Origin: Haloarculaceae archaeon
GTDB taxonomy: Archaea > Halobacteriota > Halobacteria > Halobacteriales > Haloarculaceae
Direction: 5' to 3'
NCBI GenBank assembly: GCA_018609945.1
Contig: JAHENO010000044.1
Span: 1-11,532, forward strand
DNA length: 11,532 nucleotides
In this document: positions 5,621 through 11,406 of the stretch, one piece after another
How positions within the stretch are numbered: the stretch's first letter is position 1
Layout: each line of letters opens with the position of its first letter
Translations under genes and position numbers: made by a program
Notes under the pieces: generated by a model
Seen by the model: only the letters and a program-made list of their open reading frames with translations
Databases searched by the model: none
Told to the model about the DNA's origin: nothing

Positions 5621-6898
5621 TCACCGCTCGGGATGGACGGGCGCGTCGAACCCGCCCCGAACGAGCGGCTTGGCGATGTGCCGGCGGGCACAGGGTGGCA
5701 CCTCGTACCAGCCGACTGCGAGGTCGCGGTCGAGTTCGCGTTCGACCCGGCCGTCGGCGCTGGTCGCACAGTCCCGGCACCGGTAGCCCGCGTCACGGCC
5801 GGCCGACGCCATCGACCGGCCACAGTCCGGACAGTCGGGCGTGACCCGTTCGGCGGTCACGAGGTCCCGGACGGCGAACTTCTCCAGTTTGAGCGTGCCG
5901 TCGCTCACCTCGCCACAGACGGTCAGGCGGTCGCCGACCCGGAGCGCACGCACCCGGTCCCGGAAGCGCTTGGTCGGCTCGAAGGCCACACACTCCAGGT
6001 CGCCTGCGGTCCCGCCGCTATCGCCGTCCGGCGCCAGCCCGAAGAAGACGTGTCCACCCTCGCGCGTCTCCGGCGGGGCGGTCACGCGCCCGTCCAGTCG
6101 GTAGGCGCGGCCGTCCCGGACGCCGTCGGTTGCGGGCTGGAGGTGGGCGTCGGTGCCCTGGTTGGTGACGAACACCCGGCGGCGCGCGACCGGTTCGCCC
6201 TCGATTGCGTCGGCGACCCGGCGGACCGCGTCGGGCCCGTCGCCGCGGATGCCGTGAAGGACCGGGCAGGGCGTCCGCGGGACACAGACCGCCACGCCCT
6301 CCTCGCGGTCGACCGTGTCCCACACCTCGGGGTAGCCGGCCTCGGCGGCCGCGAAGGCCGACTCGCGGTCGACCTCGCGGGGGGTCCCCCAGCGGTCCGG
6401 TTCCCGGTAGGAGAGACACTCGTAGGTCCACTCCTCGAAGGCCCGCCAGGCGCCGACCGCCGCGGTGGCGCCGACGAGTCCCCGGCCGGTGCCCCGCTCG
6501 GCGGTCGCGAACCCCGCCTCGGCGACAACCTCGCGGGCCGTCCCGGGGCGGACGTACTCGCGGACGGCCCGCTCGGCGACCCCGACGACTGATTCGGGGA
6601 CCGCCCCGGGGTCGCAGTCCGCGACCACGACGCCGGGATTGGTGTCGGGGTCGGCGGTCGCCGCGCGGTCGAGTTCCTCGCGTGCCAGGGCGAGCGCCCG
6701 CTCCCCGTCGAGGTCGCAGTGGACGGCAAGCGCCGCGTTCCCGCGGGTCTTGTGCTCGACGGCCGGATTCAGCCGGACCAGCAGCGTCCGCGCGACGGCT
6801 CCCTCGGCCGCGGCGCGCTCGGCGACGCGCGCGGCGACGTACGTCGTGCACATCCCCAGTTCGCGGGAGTCAGTGTCGTCGAGGCCGATGACCGTCAC
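5621..6898 (-). CDS. tiaS: tRNA(Ile2) 2-agmatinylcytidine synthetase TiaS
   Basis: TiaS is the archaeal enzyme that uses ATP and agmatine to convert C34 of tRNA-Ile2 to agmatidine, so that the anticodon reads AUA. With the start at GTG 6898 the protein has 425 residues. The kinase-like domain carries IGLDDTDS (4-11) and RLNPAVEHKTRGNAA (42-56); GTGRGLVGA follows (136-144). A ferredoxin-like section is followed by an OB-fold (about 320-346, GDRLTVCGEVSDGTLKLEKF). The zinc ribbon has CPDC (Cys356, Cys359) and CRDC (Cys374, Cys377) around SMASAGRDAGYR. The C-terminus holds YEVPPCARRHIAKPL (398-412). An upstream GTG at 6949 would add 17 Arg-rich residues; 6898 is preferred because the family opens directly with TVIGLDDTDS. 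It is divergent from the HTH regulator gene. Confidence 0.95.
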   Translation of the reverse strand: MTVIGLDDTDSRELGMCTTYVAARVAERAAAEGAVARTLLVRLNPAVEHKTRGNAALAVHCDLDGERALALAREELDRAATADPDTNPGVVVADCDPGAVPESVVGVAERAVREYVRPGTAREVVAEAGFATAERGTGRGLVGATAAVGAWRAFEEWTYECLSYREPDRWGTPREVDRESAFAAAEAGYPEVWDTVDREEGVAVCVPRTPCPVLHGIRGDGPDAVRRVADAIEGEPVARRRVFVTNQGTDAHLQPATDGVRDGRAYRLDGRVTAPPETREGGHVFFGLAPDGDSGGTAGDLECVAFEPTKRFRDRVRALRVGDRLTVCGEVSDGTLKLEKFAVRDLVTAERVTPDCPDCGRSMASAGRDAGYRCRDCATSADGRVERELDRDLAVGWYEVPPCARRHIAKPLVRGGFDAPVHPER

Positions 6899-6915
6899 AC
6901 CCGTTCTATCCGCGA

Positions 6916-6935
6916 GCGAAACTAACCGCTTTCGC
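6916..6935 (-). promoter_or_regulatory. Inverted repeat in the tiaS promoter region
   Basis: GCGAAA at 6916-6921 and TTTCGC at 6930-6935 form a perfect 6-bp inverted repeat with 8 bases between. Its centre is about 27 bases before the tiaS GTG, where a leaderless promoter would have its TATA element; the enclosed minus-strand GGTTAG is a poor TATA match. A weak promoter or operator is possible, but one repeat this short could be chance. Confidence 0.3.
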
Positions 6936-7005
6936 ACCCGCCGTCGCACTCACCCACCGAAACCCGAAAATCGCGGGACACAGCCGGTATACTCGCCGCA
7001 AACCA

Positions 7006-7036
7006 TTTATATTGTGAGCTACGTACCTATCCGTAG
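7006..7036 (+). promoter_or_regulatory. TATA box and dyad before the HTH regulator
   Basis: TTTATATT at 7006-7013 is a strong TATA box about 31 bases before ATG 7041. Between it and the gene lies an imperfect palindrome, CTACG at 7019-7023 and CGTAG at 7032-7036 (6 of 9 pairs match over 18 bases), covering the expected transcription start. A dyad there, directly before a DNA-binding protein gene, is what an autorepressed promoter would look like. TATA box: well supported. Operator role: inference. Confidence 0.6.
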
Positions 7037-7040
7037 AAAC

Positions 7041-8006
7041 ATGTCCCGGTCGGCACTGGTGGGCAACGTCACCGCGATGCTCGAGGACGCGGGCTTCGTC
7101 GTCAGCGACCGGTGTGCGATCCGCCCCAAGAGCTTCGACGTCGCCGCCAGACGCGGGGAGGACGTGATCCTGCTGAAGATCCTGGGGAACATCGACGCCT
7201 TCGACGCGGCGACCGGGGCCGAGATGCGCCGCCTGGGCGAGTACCTGAACGCGACGCCGCTGGTCGTCGGCCTCCGGACCCGCGACGAGGAACTCAAACC
7301 CGGCGTCGTCTACTTCCGGCACGGCGTGCCCGTCCTCTCGCCGGACACCGCGATGGACCTGTTCGTCGAGGAGGTCCCGCCGCTGATCTACGCGGCGCCC
7401 GGCGGCCTGTACGTCAACATCGACAGCGAGGTGCTCGAAGACGCCCGCGAGGAGCGGGACTGGTCGCTCGGCCAGCTCGCAGGCGAACTTGGCGTCTCCC
7501 GCCGGACCGTCTCCAAGTACGAGGACGGCATGGACGCGAGCGTCGAGGTGGCTGCCCAGCTCGAGGAACTGTTCGACGCCCCCCTGACCTCGCCGGTCGA
7601 GGTCCTCGACGGGGCCGAAGACGTCCGCGAGACCGAGGAGACGCCCGACGACCCGGCGGTCGACCCCGACGACGAACCCATCGTGGCGGTCCTCACCCGC
7701 GTCGGCTACGAGGTGCATCCCACCGACAGGGCCCCCTTCAAGACCGTCAGCGAGGACGAACGCGAGCGCGAGAACGTGCTCACGGGCCACTCCGAGTTCA
7801 CCGAAACCGCCGAGAAGCGCGCCCGCATCATGTCCTCGGTCGGCAACGTCACCCGGACCACCAGCGTCTACGTCGTCGACAAGGCGCCCCGCGACGCCGT
7901 CGAGGGGACCGCGCTCATCGAACACGACGAGATGCAGGACATCGAGGAGCGCGTCGAGTTGCGCGACCTCGTGATGGAGCGGGCCGAGGAACAGAACCCG
8001 GCGTAG
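7041..8006 (+). CDS. Archaeal HTH-type transcriptional regulator (Cro/C1 HTH)
   Basis: This 321-residue protein belongs to the conserved archaeal family annotated as putative HTH-type transcriptional regulatory protein, with a central Cro/C1-like HTH at about residues 143-163 (SLGQLAGELGVSRRTVSKYE). The N-terminal domain (about 5-110) contains FDVAARRGEDVILLKIL and resembles a restriction-endonuclease-like fold with Asp33 and Lys46 but no acidic residue next to the Lys, so probably inactive. An acidic linker (190-213) leads to a C-terminal domain (about 214-310) with RAPFKTVSEDE and RARIMSSVGNVTRTTSVYVVDK. The start at ATG 7041 is fixed by the TATA box about 31 bases upstream. Length is usual for the family. 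The target genes are unknown. It is divergent from tiaS, and a GNRA-loop hairpin lies 10 bases after the stop. Confidence 0.9.
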   Translation: MSRSALVGNVTAMLEDAGFVVSDRCAIRPKSFDVAARRGEDVILLKILGNIDAFDAATGAEMRRLGEYLNATPLVVGLRTRDEELKPGVVYFRHGVPVLSPDTAMDLFVEEVPPLIYAAPGGLYVNIDSEVLEDAREERDWSLGQLAGELGVSRRTVSKYEDGMDASVEVAAQLEELFDAPLTSPVEVLDGAEDVRETEETPDDPAVDPDDEPIVAVLTRVGYEVHPTDRAPFKTVSEDERERENVLTGHSEFTETAEKRARIMSSVGNVTRTTSVYVVDKAPRDAVEGTALIEHDEMQDIEERVELRDLVMERAEEQNPA

Positions 8007-8015
8007 GTACCCCCT

Positions 8016-8029
8016 GCGGCGAGAGCCGC
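8016..8029 (+). other. GNRA-tetraloop hairpin after the regulator gene
   Basis: GCGGC (8016-8020), GAGA loop, GCCGC (8025-8029): a perfect 5-bp stem with a GNRA tetraloop, starting 10 bases after the stop at 8006. No T-run follows, so it is not a typical archaeal terminator. It could stabilise the 3' end of the mRNA. Confidence 0.45.
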
Positions 8030-8070
8030 TGGCGTTGCCTGCTAGGCCCGTTCTCGACACCCGGTCAATA

Positions 8071-8104
8071 TGGATAGCCCCGCGAGCGCCCCGCGGGCTG
8101 TCCA
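8071..8104 (+). other. Long stable hairpin before the winged-helix pair
   Basis: TGGATAGCCC (8071-8080) pairs with GGGCTGTCCA (8095-8104) over 10 bp, with nine Watson-Crick pairs and one G-U, and an inner GCG/CGC (8082-8084, 8092-8094) extends the stem past a bulged C8081. The loop is 7 bases. No T-run follows. It may be an mRNA leader structure, a processing site, or the trace of a small inverted-repeat element; nothing in the sequence decides which. Confidence 0.6.
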
Positions 8105-8134
8105 CAATGCCAGCACGGATAGGAGGGTACGGGG

Positions 8135-8147
8135 ACTCGTATCGAGT
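8135..8147 (+). promoter_or_regulatory. Perfect palindrome just before the first winged-helix gene
   Basis: ACTCG-TAT-CGAGT (8135-8147) is a perfect 5-bp inverted repeat around 3 bases, ending 4 bases before ATG 8152. Location next to a DNA-binding protein gene suggests an autoregulatory operator. No good TATA box is seen at the leaderless distance; AGGAGG at 8121-8126 is too far from the ATG (25 bases) to act as a normal ribosome binding site. Confidence 0.4.
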
Positions 8148-8151
8148 ACAG

Positions 8152-8538
8152 ATGGCAACGACTGCCGACGCGCTGAGAGGGGAATCGAGGTCGCGGCCCG
8201 GCGTGACGCGACGGCCGGAGCCGGGCGACCGGCCGGTCGTCTCGCGTGCCAGCGAGGGCGTCCCGGACCAGCTCGACCTGCTGGCCGACGACTACGCGCG
8301 GTCGCTGCTCGCCGTCCTCGCGGCCGGTCCCAGGCGCGGCCGTGACCTGGTCGCGGACTGCGAGGGGTCCCGTGCGACCGTCTACCGCCGCCTCGGCAGG
8401 CTCGTCGAGGCCGGCCTCGTGCGGGCAGAGACCACGCTCGACCCCGACGGCCACCACTGCAAGGAGTTCCGTCTCGTGCGGGACAGCCTGACTGTATCCG
8501 TCGAGAACGGCGCCGTCACGGTGACTGCCCGCCGATGA
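8152..8538 (+). CDS. Winged-helix (ArsR-like) transcriptional regulator
   Basis: This 128-residue protein has an unstructured basic arm (1-38) and a winged-helix domain of the ArsR-like kind common in haloarchaea: QLDLLADDYARSLLAVL (40-56), recognition helix region CEGSRATVYRRLGRLVEAGLV (70-90), then a wing with TTLDPDGHHCKEFRL (94-108). The C-terminal strand pair LTVSVENGAVTVTA (113-126) is typical of this family. No ligand site is evident. ATG 8152 is chosen because it follows a palindrome and gives a normal length, but the in-frame ATG at 8107 is possible. It overlaps the next gene by ATGA (8535-8538), so the two regulators are translationally coupled. Confidence 0.82.
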   Translation: MATTADALRGESRSRPGVTRRPEPGDRPVVSRASEGVPDQLDLLADDYARSLLAVLAAGPRRGRDLVADCEGSRATVYRRLGRLVEAGLVRAETTLDPDGHHCKEFRLVRDSLTVSVENGAVTVTARR

Positions 8539-8924
8539 GCGCGTTTCCCATCCGGGGTTCCGTCGAGGAACCCGACCGCGACCCGACCGTCGTCGCGCTC
8601 GAAGACGCCGGTGCGGTCTTCGAGGCACTGGGCTCCGAGACCGCCCGGGAGATCGTCTCGGCGCTCTCGGACGAACCGCTCTCGCCGGCGGATCTGGCCG
8701 ACCGGACCGGGACGTCCGTCCAGAACGTCCACTACCACCTCGACCGGCTGACTGACGGTGGCGTCGTCGAGGTCGTCGACACGTGGTACTCCTCGCGGGG
8801 CGTCGAGATGGACGTCTACGCCCTGGCCGCCGAACCGGTCGTCGTCTGTGTCGGCGACCCAGCCGACGGGGCCGCCGATTCCAGCGACCCGGCGGCCGGT
8901 CGCGCGCTCGCCCCCTCTGACTGA
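8535..8924 (+). CDS. Winged-helix (ArsR-type) transcriptional regulator
   Basis: This 129-residue winged-helix protein starts at an ATG overlapping the previous stop. The domain is at about residues 24-105: AVFEALGSETAREIVSAL (27-44), LSPADLADRTGTSVQNVHYH (49-68) as the HTH, LDRLTDGGVVEVVDTWY, then SSRGVEMDVYALAAEPVVV (86-104). The WYSSRGVEMDVYA segment resembles a widespread haloarchaeal ArsR-type group. The tail after about 107 is Ala/Asp/Pro-rich and probably disordered. No metal-binding Cys pair is present (only Cys105), so metal sensing as in classical ArsR is unlikely. With the preceding gene it forms a two-regulator operon, possibly acting as a hetero-oligomer or a cascade; targets are unknown. 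No further gene follows in the next 460 bases. Confidence 0.86.
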   Translation: MSAFPIRGSVEEPDRDPTVVALEDAGAVFEALGSETAREIVSALSDEPLSPADLADRTGTSVQNVHYHLDRLTDGGVVEVVDTWYSSRGVEMDVYALAAEPVVVCVGDPADGAADSSDPAAGRALAPSD

Positions 8925-8974
8925 TCGGGTGCCGCTCCCACCCCTGTTTCAGAGCCTGCAACACGCCTCGCCGG

Positions 8975-9026
8975 TTTATTTCCTCTCCGGGACAATCACC
9001 GCCCGTCCGGGGGTATCTCCCCGGGC
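8975..9026 (+). promoter_or_regulatory. Orphan TATA-like element and GC hairpin
   Basis: TTTATTT at 8975-8981 stands out in GC-rich sequence. About 25 bases downstream a hairpin begins, CCGGGG at 9007-9012 pairing with CCCCGG at 9019-9024 around GTATCT, extended by a T-G wobble and a G-C pair (9005-9026). The hairpin starts where a transcript from this TATA box would begin. Supports, but does not prove, a small-RNA promoter. Confidence 0.4.
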
Positions 9027-9113
9027 GTTCCGCCACCCCGCCCCGACACCCTGTCCATCGCGTCCCCCTCGCCGTGGCTGCGTCCGTTCGGCCCGCCAGC
9101 CCTGACGGTCCCG

Positions 9114-9181
9114 CATCGCCGCCCTTTCGTGACGCTGCCACTGCCCACATCGCCGCCCTTCTGTGACGCTGCCACCGTCGA
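9114..9181 (+). repeat. 34-bp tandem direct repeat (two units)
   Basis: Unit A (9114-9147) and unit B (9148-9181) both begin CATCGCCGCCCTT and share GTGACGCTGCCAC, matching at about 29 of 34 positions. They abut without a spacer. No coding frame explains them, and two abutting units without spacers are not a CRISPR. Confidence 0.85.
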
Positions 9182-9206
9182 GGCCCTCGATTCCGAGCCA
9201 CTGGGT

Positions 9207-9253
9207 CTCGCCGCGGCGGCGAGTAACTGCCCCCGATTCCTCTCTCGGAATCG
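9207..9253 (+). other. Two adjacent stem-loops
   Basis: First dyad: CTCGCC (9207-9212) and GGCGAG (9218-9223) around GCGGC. Second: CGATTCC (9234-9240) and GGAATCG (9247-9253), a perfect 7-bp stem around TCTCTC. They follow the 34-bp repeats closely and could belong to one structured RNA. Confidence 0.5.
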
Positions 9254-9272
9254 CCTGCAGAAGTGCTGCGAC

Positions 9273-9319
9273 TGTGACCAGGAAGTCCCCGCGGGGCTTT
9301 ATCGGTGGTGGCGGTCACA
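9273..9319. other. Nested hairpin with GC core and T-rich flank
   Basis: An outer perfect 7-bp stem, TGTGACC (9273-9279) with GGTCACA (9313-9319), encloses a self-complementary CCCCGCGGGG (9287-9296) followed by CTTTAT. The inner element plus T-tract resembles a weak intrinsic terminator on +, but no gene ends close upstream. The outer stem suggests a folded RNA instead. Confidence 0.45.
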
Positions 9320-9386
9320 TCTCCAACAGTACCGACAATAACTAGCCGAGTCCCCGAGACCGTTCGGACGCCTTCACCGGGAGAGC

Positions 9387-11327
9387 CTAGGCCAGGAAGA
9401 CGTGCCGGGGCCGGTCCGCGAGAACCTCCCGGCCCCACTCGACGGTGTCGGCGAACTCCTCGGAGCGGAAAAAGCCCATGGCGTCGTCCTTCGAGTCCCA
9501 CTGACTGGCGATGAACATGTCGTTCTCGTCGTCGACGTTCGCCAGCAGCGTCGTCTCCCGGTGGCCGTCCATCTCCGCGAGCAGGCCGCCGACGGTCTCG
9601 AAGGTCTCGCGGAACTCCTCGCGGTACTCGGGTTTGACGGTGTAGAACATGCCCATGGTCCCGAAGCCCTCGCTTTCGCCGGCCCAGCCGACGACGCCGG
9701 GCAGGTCCGCCAGATAGCCGCTGGCGGTGTCGGCGGCCTCGGCGGTCGCCCAGAGGCTCACCACGGCCCGCGTCTCGCCGTCGACGGCCTCGTAGACGGC
9801 CGTCCCCTCGTGGGTGTCGTAGCGGTCGAACCCCTCCTCGAGGTCCGCGACCTCATCGACCAGGTCCGCACGGTCGGCCTCGGAGTACAGCACCAGCGCG
9901 TAGACGTCCTCCCCGTGGGGCGTGCCGGCGTAGATGTCCAGGTCGGCCAGTTCCTCTCGGATGGACGCCACGTCGTCGCCCGTGCCCGCGGCCGTGCCCT
10001 CGCTGGCCGCCGACGTCGACTCGGCCGCGGCTTCGTCACCGCCACCATCGTCTTCCCCGTCACCGTCGCCCTCACCGAGCGGGCCACTGACGCTCTCCTC
10101 GACGCCGGGGAGGTCGACCAGGAATCCCTCGGCGGTCCCGGCGGCCCGCTTCGTCTCCCAGACGCTCGCCACCGCCGACCGCCCTCCGTGGGCGCGGACG
10201 GCCGTCCGGACGTGGGAGTCGTAGTGCTCGAAGTTCCCGCGGAGGCCGTCGACTGCCTCGGCCAGTTCCTTTGCGTCCGCCGTCGAGTAGCAGACGACCG
10301 CGTGGTTGCCTGCCTCGTAGTCGCTGCCCTCGTGGAGTCCCAGCGTCGCCAGCCGCGAGGTCAGGTCCGCCTCCTCGGAGGTCGCGACGCCGTCGCCGGT
10401 ACTCGTTTCGTCGCTCCCGGGCCCGTCGCCCCCAGAACCACCGTCGCTCGCTGCCGGTCTCTCTCCGGTGGCGTCCGCGGGGTGGACTGGTCCCGTGTCC
10501 GTGTCTGTGCTTCCGGTTCCGTCCCGGGTGGCGTCCGTTGGGACCCGCTCGCCGGCGAGCAGCGCGGGCAGGTCCGCGGGCGGGAACCGGCGGCCGACGT
10601 AGAACGGACCGAACTCGGCGTACTGCGAGGTCGAGGGGTCGAAGCGCATCTCGTAGAGGAGGTCCTTCATGTCGACGAGGTCGTCGCCCCACAGCGTGAC
10701 GCCCCACTCCCAGTCGTCGATTGCGATGGCGCCGGTGATCATCTGGGTGACGCGGCCGCCGTAGTCGCGGCCGATCTCGCCGTGGGCGTCCATGTGTTCG
10801 GCCCGCTCCTCGAAGGACAGGTCGTACCAGTTCTGTCCGGGGTCGCGGCGCTTGTCCATCGGGTAGAAGCAGACGTGGGTCGCGTCGGGGATGGTCGGCT
10901 CAAGCCGCGAGCGGATGTAGCGGGCCAGCCCGGAGGACTCGTCCAGGTCGCCCTCGAAGTACTCGCGGGCGCGCTCCGAGTAGCCCGAGGCCTCGGTCAC
11001 GGAGACGAACGACGTGGCACGCTCGGTGAAGCGGGCGAAATCCGTCCCCTCGAAGCGCCGTTCGAGGGCGCCGATGTCGGCCGTGCTCGGGCGCAGGTGG
11101 AGCACGAGGAAGTCGGCCTCGTGGCCGAGCACCGAGTACAGCGCCGAGGCACCCTCCTCGGCGTCCTCGACGGCGAGCGTCGATTCGAGGTGGCTGACGG
11201 CCTCCTCGACGGCGCGGTCGCGTTCGCGCCCGGGCGCGTCGCGCCAGGCGTCCCAGTCGACGCGCCGGAAGTCGTGCAGCGCGTACCATCCCTCTTCCGT
11301 CGGCGGCGGATCGCGGCGGTCTGGCAT
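9387..11327 (-). CDS. pitA: PitA/HemQ-type heme protein: HemQ domain, two repeat domains, ABM-like domain
   Basis: This 646-residue protein resembles the haloarchaeal PitA fusion of a chlorite-dismutase/HemQ-like domain with an antibiotic-biosynthesis-monooxygenase (ABM) domain. The HemQ-like part (about 10-255) has YPMDK (Tyr155, Lys159), HMDAHGEIGRDY with proximal His182, and RVTQMITGAIAIDDWEWGVTLW with Gln195; these match, in identity and spacing, the Tyr145/Lys149/His172/Gln185 set of coproheme decarboxylase, so heme formation by decarboxylation is plausible. After an acidic linker come two related alpha/beta domains (about 320-411 and 453-546), split by a Gly/Asp/Glu-rich linker, then a C-terminal ABM-like domain (557-646, MGMFYTVKPEYREEF...ASQWDSKDDAM). 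I chose ATG 11327 because MPDRRDPPPTEEGWYALHDF resembles the family opening; ATG 11366 would add 13 residues. Exact length in relatives is not known to me. Confidence 0.9.
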   Translation of the reverse strand: MPDRRDPPPTEEGWYALHDFRRVDWDAWRDAPGRERDRAVEEAVSHLESTLAVEDAEEGASALYSVLGHEADFLVLHLRPSTADIGALERRFEGTDFARFTERATSFVSVTEASGYSERAREYFEGDLDESSGLARYIRSRLEPTIPDATHVCFYPMDKRRDPGQNWYDLSFEERAEHMDAHGEIGRDYGGRVTQMITGAIAIDDWEWGVTLWGDDLVDMKDLLYEMRFDPSTSQYAEFGPFYVGRRFPPADLPALLAGERVPTDATRDGTGSTDTDTGPVHPADATGERPAASDGGSGGDGPGSDETSTGDGVATSEEADLTSRLATLGLHEGSDYEAGNHAVVCYSTADAKELAEAVDGLRGNFEHYDSHVRTAVRAHGGRSAVASVWETKRAAGTAEGFLVDLPGVEESVSGPLGEGDGDGEDDGGGDEAAAESTSAASEGTAAGTGDDVASIREELADLDIYAGTPHGEDVYALVLYSEADRADLVDEVADLEEGFDRYDTHEGTAVYEAVDGETRAVVSLWATAEAADTASGYLADLPGVVGWAGESEGFGTMGMFYTVKPEYREEFRETFETVGGLLAEMDGHRETTLLANVDDENDMFIASQWDSKDDAMGFFRSEEFADTVEWGREVLADRPRHVFLA

Positions 11328-11406
11328 GCCCGGTGGTTCGTGCGCGTCGGTAAGGAACCTTGCCATTCGGCCCTCGCTACCGGTCCCGGGGCTACGACCC
11401 GTCAGG

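Larger units (their letters stand above)
8925..9386. other. 462-base non-coding region rich in hairpins
   Basis: Between the second winged-helix gene and the heme-protein gene no frame looks like a real haloarchaeal protein. The region holds a TATA-like TTTATTT at 8975-8981, a GC hairpin at 9005-9026, a 34-bp tandem repeat at 9114-9181, dyads at 9207-9223 and 9234-9253, and a nested structure at 9273-9319. A GTG-started frame at 9129-9341 would encode 70 residues with five Cys (KCCDCD near its end), but it is not acidic and matches nothing I know. A structured RNA or remnants of a mobile element are possible. Confidence 0.55.

Noticed and set aside
9129..9341. A GTG-started 70-residue frame with five Cys
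   Set aside because: Not acidic, no recognised zinc motif, runs across the 34-bp repeat and several hairpins; more likely non-coding, so mentioned only within the gap.
8065..9501. A 478-codon minus-strand frame across the winged-helix genes and the gap
   Set aside because: Arg/Gly/Pro-rich, low-complexity translation unlike haloarchaeal proteins, and opposite two well-supported regulator genes.
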